DNA of 64,000 bases, taken from assembly GCA_030533445.1 (NCBI GenBank), contig CM060070.1, forward strand, positions 47,328,385-47,392,384, in the 5' to 3' direction. Positions 15,201-28,810 of this stretch are shown piece by piece. A program made the translations under genes and the position numbers. Numbering within the stretch: the stretch's first letter is position 1; every line of letters begins with the position of its first letter. Source of the stretch: Cyprinodon diabolis. Taxonomy: Eukaryota > Chordata > Actinopteri > Cyprinodontiformes > Cyprinodontidae. The notes below the pieces were generated by a model that searched no databases, was not told where the DNA came from, and worked only from the letters and a program-made list of their open reading frames with translations.

Positions 15201-18200
15201 TAGATGAACCAGATTCTATGGTAGAGAGATGAACCAGGTTCTATGGTAGAGAGATGAACCAGGGTCTATGGTAGAGAGATGAACCAGGTTGTATGGTAGA
15301 GAGATGAACCAGGTTCTATGGTATACACAAACCAGATTCTATGGTAGAGAGATGAACCAGGTTCTATGGTAGAGAGATGAACCAGGTTGTATAGTAGAGA
15401 GATGAAGCAGGTTCTATGGTAGAGCAATAAACCAGGTTCTATGGTAGAGCAATAAACCAGGTTCTATGGTAGAGAGATGAACCACATTCTATGGTAGAGA
15501 GATGAACCAGGTTCTATGGTAGAGCAATAAACCAGGTTCTATGGTAGAGAGATGAACCAGGTTCTATGGTATAGATGAACCAAGTTCTATGGTAGAGAGA
15601 TGAACCAGGTTCTATGGTAGAGAGATGAACCAGGTTCTATGGTATAGATGAACCAGATTCTATGGTAGAGAGATGAACCAGGTTATATGGTAGAGAGATG
15701 AACCAAGTTGTATGGTAGAGAGATGAACCAGGTTTTATGGTAGAGAGATGAACCAGGTTCTATGGTATAGATAAACCAGATTCTATGGTAGAGACATGAA
15801 CCAGGTTCTATGGTAGAGAGATGAACCAGGTTCTATGGTAGAGAGATGAACCAGGTTCTATGGTATAGATGAACCAAGTTCTATGGTAGAGAGATGAACC
15901 AGGTTCTATGGTAGAGAGATGAACCAGGTTCTATGGTATAGATGAACCAAGTTCTATGATAGAGAGATGAACCAGGTTCTATGGTAGAGAAATGAACCGG
16001 GTTCTATGGTATAGATGAACCAAGTTCTATTGTAGAGAGATGAACCAGGTTCTATGGTAGAGAGATGAACCAGGTTCTATGGTATAGACAAACCAGATTT
16101 TATGGTAGAGAGATGAACCAGGTTGTATGGTAGAGAGATGAACCAGGGTCTATGGTAGAGAGATGAAATAGGTTGTATGGTAGAGAGATGAACCAGGTTA
16201 TATGGTATAGACAAACCAGATTCTATGATAGAGAGATGAACCAGGTTCTATGATAGAGAGATGAACCAGGTTCTATGGTATAGACAAACCAGATTCTATG
16301 GTAGAGAGATGAACCAGGTTCTATTGTAGAGAGATGAACCAGGTTGTATGGTAGAGAGATGAAGCAGGTTCTCTGGTAGAGCAATAAACCACGTTGTATG
16401 GTAGAGAGATGAACCACTTTCTATGGTAGGGAGATGAAACACATTCTATGGTAGAGAGACGAACCAGGTTCTATGGTAGAGCAATAAACCAGGTTCTATG
16501 GTAGAGAGGTGAACCAGGTTCTATGGTATAGATGAACCAGATTCTATGGTATAGATGAACCAGGTTGTATGGTAGACAGACGAACCAGGTTCTATGGTAT
16601 AGACAACCCAGATTTTATGGTAGAGAGATGAACCAGGTTGTATGGTAGAGAGATGACCCGGGGTCTATGGTAGAGAGATGAACCAGGGTCTATGGTAGAG
16701 AGATGAACCAGGTTATGTGGTAGAGAGATGAACCAGGTTCTATGGTAGAGAGATGAACCAGGTTCTATGGTAGAGAGAATAACAAGGGTCTATGGTAGAG
16801 AGATGAACCAGATTCTATGGTAGAGAGATGGACCAGGTTCTATGGTAGAGAGATTAACCAGGTTCTATGGTAGAGAGATGAACCAGGTTCTATGGTATAG
16901 ACAAACCAGATTTTATGGTAGAGAGATGAACCAGGTTGTATGGTAGAGAGATGAACCAGGGTCTATGGTAGAGAGATGAACCAGGGTCTATGGTAGAGAG
17001 ATGAAATAGGTTGTATGGTAGAGAGATGAACCAGGTTATATGGTATAGACAAACCAGATTCTATGGTAGAGAGATGAACCAGGTTCTATGGTAGACAGAT
17101 GAACCAGGTTCTATGGTATAGACAAACCAGATTTTATGGTAGAGAGATGAACCAGGTTGTATGGTAGAGAGATGAACCAGGGTCTATGGTAGAGAGATGA
17201 AATAGGTTGTATGGTAGAGAGATGAACCAGGTTCTATGGTATAGACAAACCAGATTCTATGGTAGAGAGATGAACCAGGTGCTATGGTGGAGAGATGAAC
17301 CAGGTTGTATGGTAGAGAGATGAAGCAGGTTCTCTGGTAGAGCAATAAACCACGTTCTATGTTAGAGAAATGAAGCACATTCTATGGTAGGGAGATGAAA
17401 CACATTCTATGGTAGAGAGACGAACCAGGTTCTATGGTAGAGCAATAAACCAGGTTCTATGGTAGAGAGATGAACCAGGGTCTATGGTATAGATGAACCA
17501 GATTCTATGGTAGAGAGATGAACCAGGTTCTATGGTATAGATGAACCAAGTTCTATGGTAGAGTGATGAACCAGGTTCTATGGTAGAGAGATGAACCAGG
17601 TTCTATGGTATAGATAAACCAGATTCTATGGTAGAGACATGAACCAGGTTCTATGGTAGAGAGATGAACCAGGTTCTATGGTAGAGAGATGAACCAGGTT
17701 CTATGGTAGAGAGATGAACCAGGTTCTATGGTATAGATGAACCAAGTTCTATGGTAGAGAGATGAACCAGGTTCTATGGTAGAGAGATGAACCAGGTTCT
17801 ATGGTATAGATGAACCAAGTTCTATGATAGAGAGATGAACCAGGTTCTATGGTAGAGAAATGAACCGGGTTCTATGGTATAGATGAACCAAGTTCTATTG
17901 TAGAGAGATGAACCAGGTTCTATGGTAGAGAGATGAACCAGGTTCTATGGTATAGACAAACCAGATTTTATGGTAGAGAGATGAACCAGGTTGTATGGTA
18001 GAGAGATGAACCAGGGTCTATGGTAGAGAGATGAAATAGGTTGTATGGTAGAGAGATGAACCAGGTTATATGGTATAGACAAACCAGATTCTATGATAGA
18101 GAGATGAACCAGATTCTATGGTAGAGAGATGAACCAGGTTCTATTGTAGAGAGATGAACCAGGTTGTATGGTAGAGAGATGAAGCAGGTTCTCTGGTAGA

Positions 18201-21200
18201 GCAATAAACCACGTTGTATGGTAGAGAGATGAACCACTTTCTATGGTAGGGAGATGAAACACATTCTATGGTAGAGAGACGAAACAGGTTCTATGGTAGA
18301 GCAATAAACCAGGTTCTATGGTAGAGAGATGAACCAGGTTCTATGGTATAGATGAACCAGATTCTATGGTAGAGAGATGAACCAGGTTATATGGTATAGC
18401 TGAACCAGATTCTATGGTAGAGAGATGAACCAGGTTTCATGGTAGAGAGATGAACCAGGTTCTATGGTAGAGAGATGAACCAGGGTCTATGGTAGAGAGA
18501 TGAAACAGGTTGTATGGTAGAGAGATGAACCAGGTTCTATGGTATAGATGAACCAGATTCTATGGTAGAGAGATGAACCAAGTTCTATGGTATAGATGAA
18601 CCAGATTCTATGGTAGAGATGAACCAGGTTGTATTGTAGAGAGATGAACCAGGTTCTATGGTAGAGAGATGAGCCAGGGTCTATGGTAGAGAGATGAAAC
18701 AGGTTGTATGGTAGAGAGATGAACCAGATTCTATAGTAGAGAGATGAACCGGGTTCTATTGTAGAGAGATGAACCAGGTTCTATGGTAGAGAGATGAACC
18801 AGGTTCTATGATATAGATGAACCAGATTCTATGGTATAGATGAACCAGGTTGTATGGTAGACAGACGAACCAGGTTCTATGGTATAGACAACCCAGATTT
18901 TATGGTAGAGAGATGAACCAGGTTGTATGGTAGAGAGATGACCCGGGGTCTATGGTAGAGAGATGAACCAGGGTCTATGGTAGAGAGATGAACCAGGTTA
19001 TGTGGTAGAGAGATGAACCAGGTTCTATGGTAGAGAGATGAACCAGGTTCTATGGTAGAGAGAATAACAAGGGTCTATGGTAGAGAGATGAACCAGATTC
19101 TATGGTAGAGAGATGGACCAGGTTCTATGGTAGAGAGATTAACCAGGTTCTATGGTAGAGAGATGAACCAGGTTCTATGGTATAGACAAACCAGATTTTA
19201 TGGTAGAGAGATGAACCAGGTTGTATGGTAGAGAGATGAACCAGGTTCTATGGTATACACAAACCAGATTCTATGGTAGAGAGATGAACCAGGTTCTATG
19301 GTAGAGAGATGAACCAGGTTGTATAGTAGAGAGATGAAGCAGGTTCTATGGTAGAGCAATAAACCAGGTTCTATGGTAGAGCAATAAACCAGGTTCTATG
19401 GTAGAGAGATGAACCACATTCTATGGTAGAGAGATGAACCAGGTTCTATGGTAGAGCAATAAACCAGGTTCTATGGTAGAGAGATGAACCAGGTTCTATG
19501 GTATAGATGAACCAAGTTCTATGGTAGAGAGATGAACCAGGTTCTATGGTAGAGAGATGAACCAGGTTCTATGGTATAGATGAACCAGATTCTATGGTAG
19601 AGAGATGAACCAGGTTATATGGTAGAGAGATGAACCAAGTTGTATGGTAGAGAGATGAACCAGGTTTTATGGTAGAGAGATGAACCAGGTTCTATGGTAT
19701 AGATAAACCAGATTCTATGGTAGAGACATGAACCAGGTTCTATGGTAGAGAGATGAACCAGGTTCTATGGTAGAGAGATGAACCAGGTTCTATGGTATAG
19801 ATGAACCAAGTTCTATGGTAGAGAGATGAACCAGGTTCTATGGTAGAGAGATGAACCAGGTTCTATGGTATAGATGAACCAAGTTCTATGATAGAGAGAT
19901 GAACCAGGTTCTATGGTAGAGAAATGAACCGGGTTCTATGGTATAGATGAACCAAGTTCTATTGTAGAGAGATGAACCAGGTTCTATGGTAGAGAGATGA
20001 ACCAGGTTCTATGGTATAGACAAACCAGATTTTATGGTAGAGAGATGAACCAGGTTGTATGGTAGAGAGATGAACCAGGGTCTATGGTAGAGAGATGAAA
20101 TAGGTTGTATGGTAGAGAGATGAACCAGGTTATATGGTATAGACAAACCAGATTCTATGATAGAGAGATGAACCAGGTTCTATGATAGAGAGATGAACCA
20201 GGTTCTATGGTATAGACAAACCAGATTCTATGGTAGAGAGATGAACCAGGTTCTATTGTAGAGAGATGAACCAGGTTGTATGGTAGAGAGATGAAGCAGG
20301 TTCTCTGGTAGAGCAATAAACCACGTTGTATGGTAGAGAGATGAACCACTTTCTATGGTAGGGAGATGAAACACATTCTATGGTAGAGAGACGAACCAGG
20401 TTCTATGGTAGAGCAATAAACCAGGTTCTATGGTAGAGAGGTGAACCAGGTTCTATGGTATAGATGAACCAGATTCTATGGTATAGATGAACCAGGTTGT
20501 ATGGTAGACAGACGAACCAGGTTCTATGGTATAGACAACCCAGATTTTATGGTAGAGAGATGAACCAGGTTGTATGGTAGAGAGATGACCCGGGGTCTAT
20601 GGTAGAGAGATGAACCAGGGTCTATGGTAGAGAGATGAACCAGGTTATGTGGTAGAGAGATGAACCAGGTTCTATGGTAGAGAGATGAACCAGGTTCTAT
20701 GGTAGAGAGAATAACAAGGGTCTATGGTAGAGAGATGAACCAGATTCTATGGTAGAGAGATGGACCAGGTTCTATGGTAGAGAGATTAACCAGGTTCTAT
20801 GGTAGAGAGATGAACCAGGTTCTATGGTATAGACAAACCAGATTTTATGGTAGAGAGATGAACCAGGTTGTATGGTAGAGAGATGAACCAGGGTCTATGG
20901 TAGAGAGATGAACCAGGGTCTATGGTAGAGAGATGAAATAGGTTGTATGGTAGAGAGATGAACCAGGTTATATGGTATAGACAAACCAGATTCTATGGTA
21001 GAGAGATGAACCAGGTTCTATGGTAGACAGATGAACCAGGTTCTATGGTATAGACAAACCAGATTTTATGGTAGAGAGATGAACCAGGTTGTATGGTAGA
21101 GAGATGAACCAGGGTCTATGGTAGAGAGATGAAATAGGTTGTATGGTAGAGAGATGAACCAGGTTCTATGGTATAGACAAACCAGATTCTATGGTAGAGA

Positions 21201-24200
21201 GATGAACCAGGTGCTATGGTGGAGAGATGAACCAGGTTGTATGGTAGAGAGATGAAGCAGGTTCTCTGGTAGAGCAATAAACCACGTTCTATGTTAGAGA
21301 AATGAAGCACATTCTATGGTAGGGAGATGAAACACATTCTATGGTAGAGAGACGAACCAGGTTCTATGGTAGAGCAATAAACCAGGTTCTATGGTAGAGA
21401 GATGAACCAGGGTCTATGGTATAGATGAACCAGATTCTATGGTAGAGAGATGAACCAGGTTCTATGGTATAGATGAACCAAGTTCTATGGTAGAGTGATG
21501 AACCAGGTTCTATGGTAGAGAGATGAACCAGGTTCTATGGTATAGATAAACCAGATTCTATGGTAGAGACATGAACCAGGTTCTATGGTAGAGAGATGAA
21601 CCAGGTTCTATGGTAGAGAGATGAACCAGGTTCTATGGTAGAGAGATGAACCAGGTTCTATGGTATAGATGAACCAAGTTCTATGGTAGAGAGATGAACC
21701 AGGTTCTATGGTAGAGAGATGAACCAGGTTCTATGGTATAGATGAACCAAGTTCTATGATAGAGAGATGAACCAGGTTCTATGGTAGAGAAATGAACCGG
21801 GTTCTATGGTATAGATGAACCAAGTTCTATTGTAGAGAGATGAACCAGGTTCTATGGTAGAGAGATGAACCAGGTTCTATGGTATAGACAAACCAGATTT
21901 TATGGTAGAGAGATGAACCAGGTTGTATGGTAGAGAGATGAACCAGGGTCTATGGTAGAGAGATGAAATAGGTTGTATGGTAGAGAGATGAACCAGGTTA
22001 TATGGTATAGACAAACCAGATTCTATGATAGAGAGATGAACCAGATTCTATGGTAGAGAGATGAACCAGGTTCTATTGTAGAGAGATGAACCAGGTTGTA
22101 TGGTAGAGAGATGAAGCAGGTTCTCTGGTAGAGCAATAAACCACGTTGTATGGTAGAGAGATGAACCACTTTCTATGGTAGGGAGATGAAACACATTCTA
22201 TGGTAGAGAGACGAAACAGGTTCTATGGTAGAGCAATAAACCAGGTTCTATGGTAGAGAGATGAACCAGGTTCTATGGTATAGATGAACCAGATTCTATG
22301 GTAGAGAGATGAACCAGGTTATATGGTATAGCTGAACCAGATTCTATGGTAGAGAGATGAACCAGGTTTCATGGTAGAGAGATGAACCAGGTTCTATGGT
22401 AGAGAGATGAACCAGGGTCTATGGTAGAGAGATGAAACAGGTTGTATGGTAGAGAGATGAACCAGGTTCTATGGTATAGATGAACCAGATTCTATGGTAG
22501 AGAGATGAACCAAGTTCTATGGTATAGATGAACCAGATTCTATGGTAGAGATGAACCAGGTTGTATTGTAGAGAGATGAACCAGGTTCTATGGTAGAGAG
22601 ATGAGCCAGGGTCTATGGTAGAGAGATGAAACAGGTTGTATGGTAGAGAGATGAACCAGATTCTATAGTAGAGAGATGAACCGGGTTCTATTGTAGAGAG
22701 ATGAACCAGGTTCTATGGTAGAGAGATGAACCAGGTTCTATGATATAGATGAACCAGATTCTATGGTATAGATGAACCAGGTTGTATGGTAGACAGACGA
22801 ACCAGGTTCTATGGTATAGACAACCCAGATTTTATGGTAGAGAGATGAACCAGGTTGTATGGTAGAGAGATGACCCGGGGTCTATGGTAGAGAGATGAAC
22901 CAGGGTCTATGGTAGAGAGATGAACCAGGTTATGTGGTAGAGAGATGAACCAGGTTCTATGGTAGAGAGATGAACCAGGTTCTATGGTAGAGAGAATAAC
23001 AAGGGTCTATGGTAGAGAGATGAACCAGATTCTATGGTAGAGAGATGGACCAGGTTCTATGGTAGAGAGATTAACCAGGTTCTATGGTAGAGAGATGAAC
23101 CAGGTTCTATGGTATAGACAAACCAGATTTTATGGTAGAGAGATGAACCAGGTTGTATGGTAGAGAGATGAACCAGGGTCTATGGTAGAGAGATGAACCA
23201 GGGTCTATGGTAGAGAGATGAAATAGGTTGTATGGTAGAGAGATGAACCAGGTTATATGGTATAGACAAACCAGATTCTATGGTAGAGAGATGAACCAGG
23301 TTCTATGGTAGACAGATGAACCAGGTTCTATGGTATAGACAAACCAGATTTTATGGTAGAGAGATGAACCAGGTTGTATGGTAGAGAGATGAACCAGGGT
23401 CTATGGTAGAGAGATGAAATAGGTTGTATGGTAGAGAGATGAACCAGGTTCTATGGTATAGACAAACCAGATTCTATGGTAGAGAGATGAACCAGGTTCT
23501 ATGGTGGAGAGATGAACCAGGTTGTATGGTAGAGAGATGAAGCAGGTTCTCTGGTAGAGCAATAAACCACGTTCTATGTTAGAGAAATGAAGCACATTCT
23601 ATGGTAGGGAGATGAAACACATTCTATGGTAGAGAGACGAACCAGGTTCTATGGTAGAGCAATAAACCAGGTTCTATGGTAGAGAGATGAACCAGGGTCT
23701 ATGGTATAGATGAACCAGATTCTATGGTAGAGAGATGAACCAGGTTCTATGGTATAGATGAACCAAGTTCTATGGTAGAGTGATGAACCAGGTTCTATGG
23801 TAGAGAGATGAACCAGGTTCTATGGTATAGATAAACCAGATTCTATGGTAGAGACATGAACCATGTTCTATGGTAGAGAGATGAACCAGGTTCTATGGTA
23901 GAGAGATGAACCAGGTTCTATGGTAGAGAGATGAACCAGGTTCTATGGTATAGATGAACCAAGTTCTATGGTAGAGAGATGAACCAGGTTCTGTGGTAGA
24001 GAGATGAACCAGGTTCTATGGTATAGATGAACCAGATTCTATGGTAGAGAGATGAACCAGGTTCTATGGTAGAGAGATGAACCAGCTTCTATGGTAGAGA
24101 GATGAACCAGGTTGTATGGTAGAGAGATGAACCAGGGTCTATGGTAGAGAGATGAACCAGGTTGTATGGTAGAGAGATGAACCAGGTTCTATGGTATAGG

Positions 24201-27200
24201 CAAACCAGATTCTATGGTAGAGAGATGAACCAGGTTCTATGGTAGAGAGATGAAGCAGGTTCTATGGTAGAGCAATAAACCAGGTTCTATGGTAGAGAGA
24301 TGAACCACATTCTATGGTCGAGAGATGAACCACATTCTATGGTAGAGAGATGAACCAGGTTCTATGGTAGAGCAATAAACCAGGTTCTATGGTAGAGAGA
24401 TGAACCAGGTTCTATGGTATAGATGAACCAGATTCCATGGTAGAGAGATGAACCAGGTTCTATGGTAGAGAGATGAACCAGGTTCTATGGTAGAGAGATG
24501 AACCAGGTTCTATGGTAGAGAGATGAACCAGGTTCTATGGTGGAGAGATGAACCAGGTTCTATGGTAGAGAGATGAACCAGGTTCTATGGTATAGATAAA
24601 CCAGATTCTATGGTAGAGAGATGAACCAGCTTCTATGGTAGAGAGATGAACCAGGTTGTATGGTAGAGAGATGAACCAGGGTCTATATTAGAGAGATGAA
24701 CCAGGTTGTATGGTAGAGAGATGAACCAGGTTCTATGGTAGAGAGATGAACCAGGTTCTATGGTATAGATGAACCAAGTTCTATGGTAGAGAGATGAACC
24801 AGGTTCTGTGGTAGAGAGATGAACCAGGTTCTATGGTATAGATGAACCAGATTCTATGGTAGAGAGATGAACCAGGTTCTATGGTAGAGAGATGAACCAG
24901 GGTCTATGGTAGAGAGATGAACCAGGTTATATGGTAGAGAGATGAACCAGGTTCTATGGTATACACAAACCAGATTCTATGGTAGAGAGATGAACCAGGT
25001 TATATGGTAGAGAGATGAACCAGGTTGTATGGTAGAGAGATGAAGCAGGTTCTATGGTAGAGCAATAAACCAGGTTCTATGGTAGAGAGATGAACCACAT
25101 TCTATGGTCGAGAGATGAACCACATTCTATGGTAGAGAGATGAACCAGGTTCTATGGTAGAGCAATAAACCAGGTTCTATGGTAGAGAGATGAACCAGGT
25201 TCTATGGTATAGATGAACCAGATTCTATGGTAGAGAGATGAACCAGGTTCTATGGTATAGATGAACCAAGTTCTATGGTAGAGAGATGAACCAGGTTCTA
25301 TGGTATAGATGAACCAGATTCTATGGTAGAGAGATGAACCAGGTTTTATGGTAGAGAGATGAACCAGGTTCTATGGTAGAGAGATGAACCAGGGTCTATG
25401 GTAGAGAGATGAAACAGGTTGTATGGTAGAGAGATGAACCAGATTCTATAGTAGAGAGATGAACCGGGTTCTATTGTAGAGAGTTGAACCAGGTTCTATG
25501 GTAGAGAGATGAACCAGGTTCTATGATATAGATGAACCAGGTTCTATGGTATAGATGAACCAGGTTGTATGGTATAGACAAACCAGATTCTATGGTAGAG
25601 AGATGAACCGGGTTCTATGGTAGACAGATGAACCAGGTTCTATGGTATAGACAAACCAGATTTTATGGTAGAGAGATGAACCAGGTTGTATGGTAGAGAG
25701 ATGAACCAGGGTCTATGGTAGAGAGATGAAATAGGTTGTATGGTAGAGAGATGAACCAGGTTATATGGTATAGACAAACCAGATTCTATGGTAGAGAGAT
25801 GAACCAGGTTCTATGGTAGAGAGATGAACCAGGTTCTATGCTAGAGACAAACCAGATTCTATGGTAGAGAGATGAACCAGGTTCTATGGTAGAGAGATGA
25901 ACCAGGTTGTATGGTAGAGAGATGAAGCAGGTTCTCTGGTAAAGCAATAAACCAAGTTCTATGGTAGAGAGATGAACCACATTCTATGGTAGGGAGATGA
26001 AACACATTCTATGGTAGAGAGACGAAACAGGTTCTATGGTAGAGCAATAAACCAGGTTCTATGGTAGAGAGATGAACCAGTTTCTATGGTATAGATGAAC
26101 CAGATTCTATGGTAGAGAGATGAACCAGGTTCTATGGTATAGATGAACCAAGTTCTATGGTAGAGTGATGAACAAGGTTCTATGGTAGAGAGATGAACCA
26201 GGTTCTATGGTATAGATAAACCAGATTCTATGGTAGAGACATGAACCAGGTTCTATGGTAGAGAGATGAACCAGGTTCTATGGTAGAGAGATGAACCAGG
26301 TTCTATGGTATAGTTGAACCAAGTTCTATGGTAGAGAGATGAACCAGGTTCTATGGTAGAGAGATGAACCAGGTTCTATGGTATAGATGAACCAAGTTCT
26401 ATGATAGAGAGATGAACCAGGTTCTATGGTAGAGAAATGAACCGGGTTCTATGGTATAGATGAACCAAGTTCTATTGTAGAGAGATGAACCAGGTTCTAT
26501 GGTAGAGAGATGAACCAGGTTCTATGGTATAGACAAACCAGATTTTATGGTAGAGAGATGAACCAGGTTGTATGGTAGAGAGATGAACCAGGGTCTATGG
26601 TAGAGAGATGAAATAGGTTGTATGGTAGAGAGATGAACCAGGTTATATGGTATAGACAAACCAGATTCTATGATAGAGAGATGAACCAGGTTCTATGATA
26701 GAGAGATGAACCAGGTTCTATGGTATAGACAAACCAGATTCTATGGTAGAGAGATGAACCAGGTTCTATTGTAGAGAGATGAACCAGGTTGTATGGTAGA
26801 GAGATGAAGCAGGTTCTCTGGTAGAGCAATAAACCACGTTGTATGGTAGAGAGATGAACCACTTTCTATGGTAGGGAGATGAAGCACATTCTATGGTAGA
26901 GAGACGAACCAGGTCCTATGGTAGAGCAATAAACCAGGTTCTATGGTAGAGAGGTGAACCAGGTTCTATGGTATAGATGAACCAGATTCTATGGTATAGA
27001 TGAACCAGATTCTATGGTAGAGAGATGAACCAGGTTTTATGGTAGAGAGATGAACCAGGGTCTATGGTATAGATGAACCAGATTCTATGGTAGAGAGATG
27101 AACCAGGTTCTATGGTATAGATGAACCAAGTTCTATGGTAGAGTGATGAACCAGGTTCTATGGTAGAGAGATGAACCAGGTTCTATGGTATAGATAAACC

Positions 27201-28810
27201 AGATTCTATGGTAGAGAGATGAACCAGGTTCTATGGTAGAGAGATGAACCAGCTTCTATGGTAGAGAGATGAACCAGGTTGTATGGTAGAGAGATGAACC
27301 AGGGTCTATGGTAGAGAGATGAACCAGGTTGTATGGTAGAGAGATGAACCAGGTTCTATGGTAGAGAGATGAACCAGGTTCTATGGTATAGATGAACCAA
27401 GTTCTATGGTAGAGAGATGAACCAGGTTCTGTGGTAGAGAGATGAACCAGGTTCTATGGTATAGATGAACCAGATTCTATGGTAGAGAGATGAACCAGGT
27501 TCTATGGTAGAGAGATGAACCAGGGTCTATGGTAGAGAGATGAACCAGGTTGTATGGTAGAGAGATGAACCAGGTTCTATGGTATACACAAACCAGATTC
27601 TATGGTAGAGAGATGAACCAGGTTCTATGGTAGAGAGATGAACCAGGTTGTATAGTAGAGAGATGAAGCAGGTTCTATGGTAGAGCAATAAACCAGGTTC
27701 TATGGTAGAGAGATGAACCACATTCTATGGTCGAGAGATGAACCACATTCTATGGTAGAGAGATGAACCAGGTTCTATGGTAGAGCAATAAACCAGGTTC
27801 TATGGTAGAGAGATGAACCAGGTTCTATGGTATAGATGAACCAAGTTCTATGGTAGAGAGATGAACCAGGTTCTATGGTAGAGAGATGAACCAGGTTCTA
27901 TGGTATAGATGAACCAGATTCTATGGTAGAGAGATGAACCAGGTTATATGGTAGAGAGATGAACCAAGTTGTATGGTAGAGAGATGAACCAGGTTTTATG
28001 GTAGAGAGATGAACCAGGTTCTATGGTATAGATAAACCAGATTCTATGGTAGAGACATGAACCAGGTTCTATGGTAGAGAGATGAACCAGGTTCTATGGT
28101 AGAGAGATGAACCAGGTTCTATGGTATAGATGAACCAAGTTCTATGGTAGAGAGATGAACCAGGTTCTATGGTAGAGAGATGAACCAGGTTCTATGGTAT
28201 AGATGAACCAAGTTCTATGATAGAGAGATGAACCAGGTTCTATGGTAGAGAAATGAACCGGGTTCTATGGTATAGATGAACCAAGTTCTATTGTAGAGAG
28301 ATGAACCAGGTTCTATGGTAGAGAGATGAACCAGGTTCTATGGTATAGACAAACCAGATTTTATGGTAGAGAGATGAACCAGGTTGTATGGTAGAGAGAT
28401 GAACCAGGGTCTATGGTAGAGAGATGAAATAGGTTGTATGGTAGAGAGATGAACCAGGTTATATGGTATAGACAAACCAGATTCTATGATAGAGAGATGA
28501 ACCAGGTTCTATGATAGAGAGATGAACCAGGTTCTATGGTATAGACAAACCAGATTCTATGGTAGAGAGATGAACCAGGTTCTATTGTAGAGAGATGAAC
28601 CAGGTTGTATGGTAGAGAGATGAAGCAGGTTCTCTGGTAGAGCAATAAACCACGTTGTATGGTAGAGAGATGAACCACTTTCTATGGTAGGGAGATGAAA
28701 CACATTCTATGGTAGAGAGACGAACCAGGTTCTATGGTAGAGCAATAAACCAGGTTCTATGGTAGAGAGGTGAACCAGGTTCTATGGTATAGATGAACCA
28801 GATTCTATGG
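8240..28810. repeat. Interleaved 8.3-kb duplication, offset about 12.26 kb
   Basis: The interval of about 8240-16550 is repeated at about 20480-28810. The offset is 12,236 bp at its start (8271 to 20507) and 12,261 bp from about 9761 to 22022 onward; the difference is one 25-bp monomer missing near 9680 in the first copy. Other matching landmarks are 11140/23401, 13525/25786, 14407/26668 and 16223/28484. The copies are not adjacent: another duplicated segment (the 3,932-bp pair) lies between and partly over them, so several rounds of rearrangement are layered here. Confidence 0.8.
15300..23160. repeat. Tandem pair of 3,932-bp higher-order blocks
   Basis: Copy one runs from about 15300 to 19230 and copy two from about 19230 to 23160. 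The offset is constant at 3,932 bp at every landmark I checked: the TATACACAAACC monomer at 15321/19253, 16223/20155, the CCCGGG monomer at 16655/20587 and 18940/22872, and 17184/21116. I saw no indel between the copies. The junction lies within an ordinary GGTTGTATGG-type monomer, as expected for unequal exchange in register. Confidence 0.85.
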
